From Gammaproteobacteria bacterium (GTDB lineage: Bacteria; Pseudomonadota; Gammaproteobacteria; Competibacterales; Competibacteraceae), in NCBI GenBank assembly GCA_020846135.1, contig JADLEK010000053.1:1-64000 (forward strand): 64,000 nt of DNA, in the 5' to 3' direction. Below are positions 1 through 9,467 of the stretch, piece after piece; position 1 is the stretch's first letter; each line of letters opens with the position of its first letter. The notes beneath the pieces were generated by a model, which ran no database searches, was not told the DNA's origin, and saw only the letters and a program-made list of their open reading frames with translations. The translations under genes and the position numbers were made by a program.

Positions 1-378
1 CGCTGGCGCAGTCACCGGATGCGCCGTTTCAGGCAATCCTGGTGGGACTGGCCCTGGATAGCGCGGATTTTCAGCAGTTGCAGACCGCACTGGAACCGCA
101 CTGGGCGCATATTCCCCGGTTACTATTATTATCCATTGATTTTAATGGATATTCAGATGCCGGTCATAGACGGAATCGAAGCCATGCGGCAGATTCGGGC
201 AGGGCAAACCAACCGGGAGCAACGGTCGGTGATTGTCGCCGTGACCGCTAATGCAATGGAAGGCGACCGGGAGCAGTTGCTGGCTGAAGGCATGGATGAC
301 TATCAGAGCAAGCCTTACGGTTTGGAACAACTGCGGGAACTGTTGCGGCGGTGGCTGGAAAAACCGGCGGTGGGCTGA
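1..378 (+). pseudogene. Truncated, frame-broken receiver domain (hybrid histidine kinase or response regulator end)
   Basis: The 3' part, read in frame 1 to the stop at 376-378, is a clear response-regulator receiver. It has the phospho-acceptor stretch LMDIQMPVIDG (about 142-174), then AVTANAM and the SKPY lysine motif. Upstream, about 3-120 reads well in frame 3 (AILVGLALDSADF, then PRLLLLS) and looks like part of a second, degenerate receiver. The two frames meet near 115-140, where the start of the second receiver (its acidic pocket and first strands) is missing. This looks like an internal deletion between two tandem receivers that also changed frame. The gene runs off the left window edge, so the parent protein is inferred to be a hybrid sensor kinase. 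An assembly error is an alternative explanation. Confidence 0.6.
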
Positions 379-385
379 CCAGTGG

Positions 386-415
386 GTTAGTCAGGCTGTT
401 GTTAGTCAAGCTGTT
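386..415. repeat. Two tandem imperfect 15-bp repeats
   Basis: GTTAGTCAGGCTGTT at 386-400 is followed directly by GTTAGTCAAGCTGTT at 401-415, with one mismatch. It lies just after the receiver-fragment stop, between two broken genes. It may be a slippage or recombination scar. No function is evident. Confidence 0.6.
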
Positions 416-488
416 ATGAGCAAACCGCTCCGGCTTGCATTGCACAACTGATCCGCACCCCCCGTACTTCCGGGTGTGGAACAAGTAG

Positions 489-2088
<1,600 letters not shown>

Positions 2089-2102
2089 ATTGATTATCGC
2101 GC

Positions 2103-2282
2103 TTAGGCGTTTTGTTCAACCATGGCGGATAATATGCCGATAATCTTGCTGGGATTATCAATAAAATACTCTTTCAAATCAATCTCCGCATTATTTCCGG
2201 TCAACCTTAAAAACTGCCAAGCAGTACCGGAAGTCTCAAGTTCGGTTTTTACCCTTTTCAGATTAAAGCTGCTGTACGGCAT
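2103..2282 (-). CDS. Short hypothetical protein (59 aa) with a strong ribosome binding site
   Basis: On the minus strand, ATG at 2282-2280 opens a 59-codon frame to TAA at 2105-2103. The protein begins MPYSSFNLKRVKTELE and ends in SAMVEQNA. It is mixed acidic/basic with no evident signal peptide or membrane segment. A strong Shine-Dalgarno, GGGGAGG, lies nine bases before the ATG. The stretch is visibly more AT-rich than its neighbours, which suggests recent acquisition or a remnant of a larger gene. I do not recognise the family. It fills the gap between convergent dolP and sspB and could be co-oriented with sspB. Confidence 0.5.
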   Translation of the reverse strand: MPYSSFNLKRVKTELETSGTAWQFLRLTGNNAEIDLKEYFIDNPSKIIGILSAMVEQNA

Positions 2283-2360
2283 TTTTGCATACCTCCCCAG
2301 AGAAGATCGCTACCGAACAACCGGTAACCGGCTAGGCACCGGTTGCGCTGCCGTATTGCG

Positions 2361-2756
2361 TTACTTCACAATCTTCAGCACCGGCCTTTTCCGGGCGTGA
2401 GCCGCAGGCTTTTCCGGCGGCGGCGCATCGGGCGGTTCGTCGCTGCCCCGCTCCTCACCGAAGGCCATGCCCTGACCGTTTTCCCGCGCATAAATCGCCA
2501 GCACCGCTTGCACCGGAATCTGAATCGCGCGGGCAGCCCCGCCGAATCGGGCGCTAAACTCGATCCAGTCATTGCCCATCCGCAGATTATGCACCGCAGA
2601 AGGGGTGACATTAAGGACGATCTGCCCTTCACGGACATGCTGTTTGGGAACGCTAACCCCCGGGGCTTCGGCGTTGACCAGGATGTGCGGCGTCATGTTG
2701 TTATCTTCAATCCACTCATAAAGAGCGCGAATCAGGTAAGGCCGGGACGGGGTCAT
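2361..2756 (-). CDS. sspB: ClpXP protease specificity-enhancing factor SspB
   Basis: A 131-residue adaptor that delivers ssrA-tagged proteins and other substrates to ClpXP. The N-terminal folded domain starts MTPSRPYLIRALYEWI and continues with HILVNAEAPGV and IQIPVQAVLAIYA. A long Pro/Glu/Ala-rich linker ends in RPVLKIVK, which resembles the ClpX-binding tail motif of E. coli SspB. The gene follows petC on the same strand after 85 bases. In many Gammaproteobacteria sspA lies between petC and sspB. It is absent here. Confidence 0.92.
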   Translation of the reverse strand: MTPSRPYLIRALYEWIEDNNMTPHILVNAEAPGVSVPKQHVREGQIVLNVTPSAVHNLRMGNDWIEFSARFGGAARAIQIPVQAVLAIYARENGQGMAFGEERGSDEPPDAPPPEKPAAHARKRPVLKIVK

Positions 2757-2841
2757 GGCGGATCAGATCAGCAGGCAGAGGGGTTAAAGGGGATCGGGGG
2801 ACAACATGGCAGGGAGGCGCGGCGGCCTCCCTGCTTGGCAG

Positions 2842-3585
2842 TTAATGCACGTCCTTCCAGTACTCTTTCTTGAGCAGGTAGAACACCACGGTCGCCAGCG
2901 CCAGGAATAACAGGACCCAGATGCCGATCCGTTGCCGCTCCAGCTTGATCGGTTCGCCAACGTAGGCCAGAAAATTGGTCAAATCCGCCATCGCCTCCTT
3001 AAATTCCGGCGGACTCAGGCTGCCCGGCTGGGTCAGCTTGAAACCGGTAATGGTCTTGACCTCAGTCCCGGCTGCGTCCTTATGCACGGTGTAGACCGGT
3101 TCCTGCATCCCCTGCAATTCCCACAGCACATGCGGCATCCCGGCATTCGGGAACACCACGTTATTGACGCCAAACGGCCGTGTGGGGTCCTTATAGAAGG
3201 TTTGCAGGTAGTTATAGAGATAGTCCACGCCCCGCGAGCGGGCGATCACGGTCAGATCGGGCGGCGTTACGCCAAACCAGCGCTTGGCGTCAGCCTTGGG
3301 CATGGCGTTCTTCATGGTATCGCCGACTTTGGCGCCAGTGAAGATCAGGTTGTCCTTGACCTGCTCATCGGTCAGGCCGATGTCGCGACCCATGCGGTTA
3401 TACCGCTGATAGTCCAGCGAATGACAGCCCATGCAATAGTTGACGAACAACTTGGCGCCGCGCTGCAAGGACGGCTGGTCGTGCGGATCAATCGGCGCTT
3501 TCGCCAACGGATAGCCACCTTCACCCGACGCAAGAGTTAGCCCCGGCAAGGCCAGCAAGGCCAGTGCAATGATGATTTTTTTCAT
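2842..3585 (-). CDS. petC: Ubiquinol-cytochrome c reductase, cytochrome c1 subunit
   Basis: A 247-residue membrane-anchored c-type cytochrome of the bc1 complex, which passes electrons from the Rieske centre to soluble cytochrome c. There is a cleavable signal peptide (MKKIIIALALLALPGLTLAS). The haem site CMGCH lies at residues 51-55. A candidate axial Met sits in NAGMPHVLW. One C-terminal membrane helix (IGIWVLLFLALATVVFYLL) is followed by a basic tail. Its start overlaps the end of petB by four bases, so it is the third gene of petABC. Confidence 0.95.
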   Translation of the reverse strand: MKKIIIALALLALPGLTLASGEGGYPLAKAPIDPHDQPSLQRGAKLFVNYCMGCHSLDYQRYNRMGRDIGLTDEQVKDNLIFTGAKVGDTMKNAMPKADAKRWFGVTPPDLTVIARSRGVDYLYNYLQTFYKDPTRPFGVNNVVFPNAGMPHVLWELQGMQEPVYTVHKDAAGTEVKTITGFKLTQPGSLSPPEFKEAMADLTNFLAYVGEPIKLERQRIGIWVLLFLALATVVFYLLKKEYWKDVH

Positions 3586-4823
3586 TTTGTCACCCTTTCC
3601 GGGACTGGCTTGGTCTTTTCAATGGCCGGCAGGATCGGCAGCGCGAAGAAGAAGCCGAAGTAGATGAATGAACAGATTTGAGCCAGCGTGGTGCGTTCTG
3701 GGGTGGTCGGCAATGCGCCTAGATAGCCCAGAATCAGGAACGAAATGATGAACGCGGCCAACACCAGTTTGAACGCCAACCCGCGATAACGGATTGACTT
3801 GACCGGGCTGCGATCCAGCCAGGGCAGGAAGAACAGCATGACAATCGCGCCGCCCATCGCCAGAACGCCCCACACCTGGGTTCCGGCAAACGACGGCACC
3901 GCCCGCAGAATCGCGTAGAACGGGGTGAAGTACCACACCGGGGCAATATGCGGCGGGGTCTTCATTGGATCGGCGGGATCAAAATTCGGATGCTCTAGGA
4001 AGTAGCCACCCATTTCCGGCATGAAGAAGATGATCAGGGCGAAGAAAATCAGGAACACCATCGTGCCGAGCAGATCCTTGACCGTGTAGTAGGGATGGAA
4101 CGGAATGCCGTCGAGCGGTTTGCCGTCCTTGCCCTTGACCTTCTTGATTTCGACGCCATCGGGATTATTGGAGCCGACTTCATGCAGGGCGATGATGTGC
4201 GCGACGACCAGCCCCAGCAGCACCAGCGGCAGGGCGATGACATGCAGCGAGAAGAACCGGTTCAGGGTGACATCGGAAACCACATAGTCGCCGCGAATCC
4301 ACACCGACAGGTCGGGGCCAATGACTGGAATGGCGCTGAACAGGTTGATGATCACCTGTGCGCCCCAGAACGACATCTGCCCCCAGGGCAGCAGGTAGCC
4401 CATGAAGGCTTCCGCCATCAGCGCCAGAAAGATCACTACCCCGAACAGCCAGATCAATTCCCGCGGCTTTTTATAGGAGCCGTAGATCAGCGCCCGGAAC
4501 ATGTGCAGGTAGATAACGATGAAGAACGCCGAAGCACCGGTCGAGTGCATGTAGCGGAGCAGCCAGCCCCAGTCCACGTCGCGCATGATGTACTCGACCG
4601 AAGCGAAAGCGTCAGCAGCGGCAGGTTTATAGTTCATGGTCAGCCAGATGCCGGTCAGAATCTGATTCACCAGCACCAGAATCGCTAGTCCGCCGAAGAA
4701 GTACCAGAAATTGAAGTTCTTCGGCGCGTAGTACTCGGTCAGATGCTCGCGCATCATTTTGGTCAGCGGAAAGCGCTCGTCAATCCAGCCGACCAGGCCG
4801 GTCGTGCCTTGGGTATTCGCCAT
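3582..4823 (-). CDS. petB: Ubiquinol-cytochrome c reductase, cytochrome b subunit
   Basis: A 413-residue polytopic membrane protein carrying both b haems and the quinol sites of complex III. Haem ligands fit His93 (YMHSTG), His107 (YLHMF), His194 (SLHVIA) and His209 (AHIIALHE). The C-terminal domain has PVWY at residues 295-298 in place of the usual PEWY, so the Qo-site Glu is replaced by Val. Such variants are known in some bacteria, so the protein need not be inactive. It overlaps petC by four bases and abuts petA, consistent with one transcript. Confidence 0.95.
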   Translation of the reverse strand: MANTQGTTGLVGWIDERFPLTKMMREHLTEYYAPKNFNFWYFFGGLAILVLVNQILTGIWLTMNYKPAAADAFASVEYIMRDVDWGWLLRYMHSTGASAFFIVIYLHMFRALIYGSYKKPRELIWLFGVVIFLALMAEAFMGYLLPWGQMSFWGAQVIINLFSAIPVIGPDLSVWIRGDYVVSDVTLNRFFSLHVIALPLVLLGLVVAHIIALHEVGSNNPDGVEIKKVKGKDGKPLDGIPFHPYYTVKDLLGTMVFLIFFALIIFFMPEMGGYFLEHPNFDPADPMKTPPHIAPVWYFTPFYAILRAVPSFAGTQVWGVLAMGGAIVMLFFLPWLDRSPVKSIRYRGLAFKLVLAAFIISFLILGYLGALPTTPERTTLAQICSFIYFGFFFALPILPAIEKTKPVPERVTK

Positions 4824-5422
4824 TATGCAGCCTCCGGATCAACGCCAATCAGGACCCGCGACTCACTCAAGTACCGGTAGGATGGCACCTCGAGGTTCTT
4901 TGGCGCAGGCACATTTTTGTAAACCCGCCCGGCCAGGTCGAAGCGGGACCCGTGGCAGGGGCAAAAGAACCCGCCTTTCCACTCCGGCCCCAGGTCAGCA
5001 GGCGCAGCGTCGGGGCGGAAGGTCGGGGAGCAGCCCAGATGGGTGCAGATGCCGACCAGCACCAGAACATCCGGTTTGATCGAGCGGTCGATGTTCTGGG
5101 CGTATTTGGGCTGCTGGCTGGCTTCGCTGGAGTCGGGATCGAGCAACTGGCTCTTGAGGCCAGGCAGATCGGCCAGCATTTTCTTGGAGCGTTTTAGCAG
5201 CCAGACCGGTTTGCCGCGCCATTCGACGGTCATCAACGCGCCTTCTTCGAGCTTGCTAATATCGGCTTCCACTGGCGCGCCGGCGGCTTTGGCGCGTTCG
5301 CTAGGCAACCAGGACTTCAGAAAGGGGACGGCGACAAAGGCAGCGCCTACGCCACCGACCACGGTCGCGGTCAGCGTCAAAAAGCGGCGTCTGCCCGGAT
5401 TGACGGCATCTACCGTACTCAT
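4823..5422 (-). CDS. petA: Ubiquinol-cytochrome c reductase, Rieske iron-sulfur subunit
   Basis: A 199-residue Rieske protein. It has a twin-arginine type N-terminus (PGRRRFLTLTATVVGGVGA) that also serves as the membrane anchor, followed by a flexible hinge. The 2Fe-2S ligands lie in CTHLGC (126-131) and CPCHG (154-158). The two cysteines that can form the stabilising disulfide are present. It is the promoter-proximal gene of petABC and shares one base with the petB start. The 318 bases upstream, shared with the divergent phasin gene, should hold the promoter. Confidence 0.95.
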   Translation of the reverse strand: MSTVDAVNPGRRRFLTLTATVVGGVGAAFVAVPFLKSWLPSERAKAAGAPVEADISKLEEGALMTVEWRGKPVWLLKRSKKMLADLPGLKSQLLDPDSSEASQQPKYAQNIDRSIKPDVLVLVGICTHLGCSPTFRPDAAPADLGPEWKGGFFCPCHGSRFDLAGRVYKNVPAPKNLEVPSYRYLSESRVLIGVDPEAA

Positions 5423-5590
5423 ACGCAGTCTCCTGTTATTAGTTTATCGTTCATGGTGATAGGCAACCCGAATGGATAATGAGTGAACATTCACGATTTC
5501 GTGTTCGCCGGAACCCGATCATGAACTGCGGGGGCGCACGTCGGGCGGATCACGGGATCGGTGGATAAGCCGGCGCGGGGGTCTGGTTCC

Positions 5591-5616
5591 TGCGGTACGG
5601 CGGAAAATATACCGCA
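5591..5616. promoter_or_regulatory. Perfect inverted repeat in the petA/phasin intergenic region
   Basis: TGCGGTA at 5591-5597 is repeated as TACCGCA at 5610-5616, with 12 bases between. It lies in the 318-base gap (5423-5740) between divergent petA and the phasin gene. It could be an operator for a dimeric regulator or a transcript hairpin. It lacks a terminator T-run. No other gene was seen in the gap. Confidence 0.4.
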
Positions 5617-5663
5617 GTGCGGGTATGGGGTCTATGCGCCTGTTGCCTTCGGGCGGTTTTATA

Positions 5664-5674
5664 TTGCACTGCAA
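5664..5674. promoter_or_regulatory. TGC-type palindrome upstream of phasin, candidate PhaR operator
   Basis: TTGCACTGCAA is a perfect palindrome around one central base, 67 bases before the phasin ATG. A second TGC-rich stretch, ATGCTGCATCG, follows at about 5688-5698. PhaR repressors of PHA metabolism are known to bind TGC-rich sites upstream of phasin genes. Assigning this site to PhaR is inference, and no phaR is seen in the window. Confidence 0.4.
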
Positions 5675-5740
5675 CAAAAACCGGATTATGCTGCATCGAG
5701 AAATTCCGACTTAGCAACCTCTGTTTTGGAGAAATCCACC

Positions 5741-6085
5741 ATGAGCAACGACGCGATGGCCAACATGACCGCGCAGTACCAAAATTTCCTGGGGCCGGTG
5801 ATCAAGGCCAATAAGCTGTCCGCCGCCAATCTGGAAGCGCTGGTCAATTTTCAGATGAGCGCCCTGCAATCCTATGTCGATATGGCGATGGCCCGGATGA
5901 AGTCCGCCGCCGACATCAGCGATCCCGCTTCTTTCCAGGCGTTCCTGACCAGCCAGGCCGAGATGGTGTCCAGCTTGCAGCACAAGTTCAGCGACGATGC
6001 CAAGACCCTCGCCGACCTGATGAATCGCTTCAAGGCTGAATTTGACAAACTGGTGCAGGAAAGCCTGCCGATGGGCAAGCAGTAA
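5741..6085 (+). CDS. Phasin family protein (PHA granule-associated)
   Basis: A 114-residue soluble, almost wholly helical protein, rich in Ala, Met and Gln with no Cys. It has the amphipathic heptad character of phasin_2-type proteins (NLEALVNFQMSALQSYVDMA, then FLTSQAEMVSSLQHKF). Phasins coat polyhydroxyalkanoate granules and control their size. The ATG at 5741 is chosen because GGAGAAA lies just upstream; the frame is open further 5' but without phasin-like sequence. TGC-type palindromes in the upstream region fit PHA-responsive control. It appears monocistronic, with mnmA 90 bases downstream. Confidence 0.8.
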   Translation: MSNDAMANMTAQYQNFLGPVIKANKLSAANLEALVNFQMSALQSYVDMAMARMKSAADISDPASFQAFLTSQAEMVSSLQHKFSDDAKTLADLMNRFKAEFDKLVQESLPMGKQ

Positions 6086-6175
6086 CCGAACCTGAGTCCT
6101 CGCTTTCCACCGCCAAGGGTCGAGCCTCCCGGTTCGGCCTTTGGCGTTTTAGCCTTGCCCGATCCGTTACTTCCC

Positions 6176-7264
6176 ATGCCTAAAACCCGCATTGTGATCG
6201 GTCTGTCCGGTGGGGTCGATTCCTCGGTCGCCGCCCTGCTGCTGGTCGAGCAGGGTTACGACGTGCATGGCTTGTTCATGAAGAACTGGGAGGATGCGGT
6301 TGACACCGGCTATTGCGCCGCCGCCGAAGATTTGGAAGATGCGCGAGCGGTGTGCGCAACGCTCCGTATTCCACTGCATCAGGTCAACTTCACGGACGAA
6401 TATCAACAGCGGGTTTTCCGCTATTTTCTCGACGAGTACCGGACTGGCCGGACCCCGAACCCGGACGTTCTGTGCAACACCGAAATCAAGTTCAAAGCCT
6501 TCCTCGATCACGCCCGGCGGCTGGGTGCGGACTGGATCGCGACCGGCCACTATATCCGCCGCGTTGAGCGCGACGGTTGCTGGCGCCTGCTCAAGGGCTG
6601 CGATCCGGGCAAGGATCAAAGTTACTTCCTGCATGGGCTGAATCAGGCGCAACTGGCTGGCGCGCTGTTTCCGGTCGGGGGATTGCTTAAGGCGCAAGTC
6701 CGGGAGCGGGCTGCCGCCGCTGGCTTGCTCACCCACGCCAAGAAAGACAGCACCGGCATCTGCTTCATCGGCGAGCGCCGGTTCCGCGAGTTTCTCAGCC
6801 GTTATCTGCCAGCTCAGCCCGGCCCGATCCAGACTCCCGATGGCGCAACGGTCGGCGAACATGCGGGGCTGATGTTTCACACCATCGGGCAGCGGCAGGG
6901 ACTGGGCATCGGCGGACGCAAGGCGGGCAGCGGCGAACCGTGGTATGTCGCGGGCAAGGATTTGGCGCGTAATACCTTGATAGTCGTGCAGGGTCATGAT
7001 CATCCCGCCCTGTTTCATCGTCGCTTGCGGGCTTCGCCACTGCACTGGATCGCCGGCGAATCGCCTGCCCTGCCGCTGACCTGCGCCGCCAAAATCCGCT
7101 ATCGCCAATCCGATCAATCCTGCGTGGTGGAATCCAGCGACGAACAGGGGGCGGAAGTCAGCTTTATCGAACCGCAGCGGGCCATCGCTCCCGGCCAGTC
7201 GGTGGTTTTTTATTCGGGTGATGAATGCCTGGGCGGCGGAATCATTGATGCCGGCTACACTTGA
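6176..7264 (+). CDS. mnmA: tRNA-specific 2-thiouridylase MnmA
   Basis: A 362-residue cytosolic enzyme that makes 2-thiouridine at the wobble position of Lys, Glu and Gln tRNAs, using sulfur relayed by the Tus system. The PP-loop is GLSGGVDSS near the N-terminus. The nucleophilic Cys is in [12 protein letters not shown]. The persulfide-forming Cys is in GICFIGER. The family motif FMKNWED is also present. Start ATG 6176 gives [10 protein letters not shown]; the in-frame TTG at 6155 is less likely. hflD follows closely, the usual gammaproteobacterial order. Confidence 0.95.
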   Translation: MPKTRIVIGLSGGVDSSVAALLLVEQGYDVHGLFMKNWEDAVDTGYCAAAEDLEDARAVCATLRIPLHQVNFTDEYQQRVFRYFLDEYRTGRTPNPDVLCNTEIKFKAFLDHARRLGADWIATGHYIRRVERDGCWRLLKGCDPGKDQSYFLHGLNQAQLAGALFPVGGLLKAQVRERAAAAGLLTHAKKDSTGICFIGERRFREFLSRYLPAQPGPIQTPDGATVGEHAGLMFHTIGQRQGLGIGGRKAGSGEPWYVAGKDLARNTLIVVQGHDHPALFHRRLRASPLHWIAGESPALPLTCAAKIRYRQSDQSCVVESSDEQGAEVSFIEPQRAIAPGQSVVFYSGDECLGGGIIDAGYT

Positions 7265-7292
7265 TGACAGTTCCTCTAACGACGCGAAACCC

Positions 7293-7910
7293 ATGCCCCA
7301 AACTGATCATGACCGTGTCATCGCCCTGGCTGGGGCCATGCAAGCTGCGGATTTGGCCCGCAGCATCGCCCGGCGCGGCCAGGCCGATCCGGAAGCGGTC
7401 GCTACCTGTCTGACCAGCCTGATCCGGATCGATGCCCCGAGCAGCGCCGAAGTGTTCGGCGGCATTGAACGATTGCAACCCGGCCTGCGCTTGCTGGTTC
7501 AACAGCTTAGCAATCCCCAGGATATGGAGCTGACCCGCTATGTGGTGATGTTGTTGCGTCTGGAGCGGCAGTTGGCGCGGCGCCATGAGCTGCTGGAAAC
7601 TCTGGCGACCGGCATTGGAACCATCATTCAGAACCTGGCGCACTTTCCGCTCGATCACAGCAACACCATTGCCCGGTTCGCCGATCTTTACCTGAAAACG
7701 GTCAGCACCCTGACGCCGCGGATCATGGTCAACGGTTCGCAGGTTCATCTGAATAACCCGGAGAATGCCAACCGGATTCGGGCGTTACTGCTGGCGGGAA
7801 TCCGGGCGGCGATCCTGTGGCGGCAAAGCGGCGGCAGCCGGTGGAAACTGCTGGTGCAGCGCAACGCCCTGTTGCGGGAAGCCCGGTCGCTGCTGGCGCA
7901 AGCGGCATGA
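7293..7910 (+). CDS. hflD: High-frequency lysogenization protein HflD homologue
   Basis: A 205-residue all-helical, membrane-associated protein. In E. coli HflD binds phage lambda CII; its wider role is unclear. Family features visible are VIALAGAMQAADLARSIA near the N-terminus, SSAEVFGGIERLQPGL, ELTRYVVMLLRLERQL, and the C-terminal block LLLAGIRAAILWRQSGG. ATG 7293 gives the usual length. An ATG at 7248, overlapping mnmA, is possible. The linkage to mnmA matches E. coli, although purB is not adjacent here. It converges on the NodT gene with a 32-base gap. Confidence 0.9.
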   Translation: MPQTDHDRVIALAGAMQAADLARSIARRGQADPEAVATCLTSLIRIDAPSSAEVFGGIERLQPGLRLLVQQLSNPQDMELTRYVVMLLRLERQLARRHELLETLATGIGTIIQNLAHFPLDHSNTIARFADLYLKTVSTLTPRIMVNGSQVHLNNPENANRIRALLLAGIRAAILWRQSGGSRWKLLVQRNALLREARSLLAQAA

Positions 7911-7942
7911 TCCGTATCTTTAGGCAAGCTGCTCCGTCTGAC

Positions 7943-9457
7943 CTACCGCGCTGTAGGCAGTAGCGCCGTTTCCTGAGCGTTCGCTGGGGATTCATTCCAC
8001 CAGCCGCCGCCAAGCGCTTGGAAAAGCGCGGCTGAGTCGGTGTATCGGTTTGCGGCGGAGTTGGCGCGGTCAATTGCCGTTTGCAGATACTGGCGTTGAG
8101 CATCGAGCAGCGAAAGCTGGCTGATGCCGCCGGCGCGGTACCGCTGCGAAAAGACTTTATAGGTGGCTTCGGCCTGAGCGGCGGCCGCTGCGCGCGCTTG
8201 CAGGGTTTGCGCATCGTTGATCAGCGCGCGCAGCGTGTCGGCGACTTGCTGAAAAGCCTGTAGCACCACTTGCTGATAGGCTGCCCCGGCCTCTTCATAA
8301 GCAGCCACCGCTTTACGCTCCTGGGCGCGCAGGGATCCGCCGCTGAAGAGGGGCTGGGCGAGCGCCGCGCCAAAATCCCAGACCCGTCCGCCATTGCTGA
8401 AGCTGGTTCCGGCACCGCCGACGTTTCCCGACAAGACGATCTGTGGATAGAGGTTTGCGGTGGCGACGCCGACGTTGGCGCTGGCCTGATGGAGCAGCGC
8501 CTCGGCGGCGCGAATGTCGGGACGCTGACGCGCCAGCACCGAAGGCAGGCTGACCGGAAGCTCCTGGGGAAGATGAAGCCGGTCGAGGCTGATGCTCTCA
8601 ATGGTAGCTTCGGCGGGCGTTGCGCCGATCAGGACGGCGAGTTGATGGTTCACGACCTCGAACTGCTGTTGCAGGGGCGGGATAGCGGCGCGGGTCTGTT
8701 CGACGAGGGTGCGCTGCTGGTTGCTCTGGTATCGGGGAAGTCCGCCGGCCTGGATCCGCTGCTCGATGATCGCAAGTTCCTGCTGCTGGAGTGCCAGCAA
8801 CTGGCCGGTCAGATCGATTTGCGCACGCAGTTGCGCCTGACGGATGGCGGCGGAAATGACGTTGCCGGCCAGCGTGAGGCGCGCGGCCTGGAGTTGCCAG
8901 TGTTCATATTCGGCTTGGGCGTTGAGGCTCTCGATCAGCCGGCGGTTACTGCCGAACAGGTCGAGCGCGTAGGAAACGGTGACTGATCCGTTCAGCAGGT
9001 TGAAGGGCGGCGGGCTGGGGAAGGGAACGCCAAAGGCAGCGAGGTCAACCTGTTCGCGTTGAGCGGAGATGGAGGCGCTGACGTTCGGGTAGGTGGTCTG
9101 GCCGCTACGGGTATTCACTTCTTCCTGCGCCTGCTTCAGGCGTGCGCCGGCCTGGACCAAGGAGGGGCTGTTGGCGAGGGCCTGGCGCACCAGACGATCC
9201 AGTTCAGGGGATTGGAACAGCATCCACCACTGGGCGGGAATGTCCATAACCGGATTCAGACGTTGCGCCGCGCCAGACGAGCCGGCGGTAGCAACGGTCA
9301 TCGCCGGTTGCGGCTCCGGCGTGTAGCGGTCTATGGCAGGCGGATCGGGCGGCGCAAAATTCGGGCCGACCGTGCATCCGGCCAGCAGCGCCAAGCCAAG
9401 CGCCATAGCCGCGAATCCCACATCTTTCACCGGCAGGTTGCCGATCATCCCCTTCAT
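7943..9457 (-). CDS. NodT-family outer-membrane efflux lipoprotein
   Basis: A 504-residue TolC-like outer-membrane channel of the RND/ABC-associated NodT family. It begins with a lipoprotein signal (LALLAGCTVGPNF; lipobox LLAGC). Two repeats of the OEP helical domain follow, with conserved LDLFGSNRR in the first half and GVATANLYPQIVLSG then FGAALAQPLFSGG in the second. ATG 9457 is preferred because it follows the permease stop by ten bases. It is the last gene of a four-gene efflux operon and would form the outer-membrane exit duct with the HlyD adaptor. The substrate is unknown. Confidence 0.9.
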   Translation of the reverse strand: MKGMIGNLPVKDVGFAAMALGLALLAGCTVGPNFAPPDPPAIDRYTPEPQPAMTVATAGSSGAAQRLNPVMDIPAQWWMLFQSPELDRLVRQALANSPSLVQAGARLKQAQEEVNTRSGQTTYPNVSASISAQREQVDLAAFGVPFPSPPPFNLLNGSVTVSYALDLFGSNRRLIESLNAQAEYEHWQLQAARLTLAGNVISAAIRQAQLRAQIDLTGQLLALQQQELAIIEQRIQAGGLPRYQSNQQRTLVEQTRAAIPPLQQQFEVVNHQLAVLIGATPAEATIESISLDRLHLPQELPVSLPSVLARQRPDIRAAEALLHQASANVGVATANLYPQIVLSGNVGGAGTSFSNGGRVWDFGAALAQPLFSGGSLRAQERKAVAAYEEAGAAYQQVVLQAFQQVADTLRALINDAQTLQARAAAAAQAEATYKVFSQRYRAGGISQLSLLDAQRQYLQTAIDRANSAANRYTDSAALFQALGGGWWNESPANAQETALLPTAR

Positions 9458-9467
9458 CGCAGGCCTC

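Noticed and set aside
2343-2873. 176-codon plus-strand frame
   Set aside because: It covers sspB and the end of petC on the other strand and resembles no protein.
6167-7294. 375-codon open frame on the minus strand
   Set aside because: It is antisense to mnmA, which has all catalytic motifs. No ribosome site or domain.
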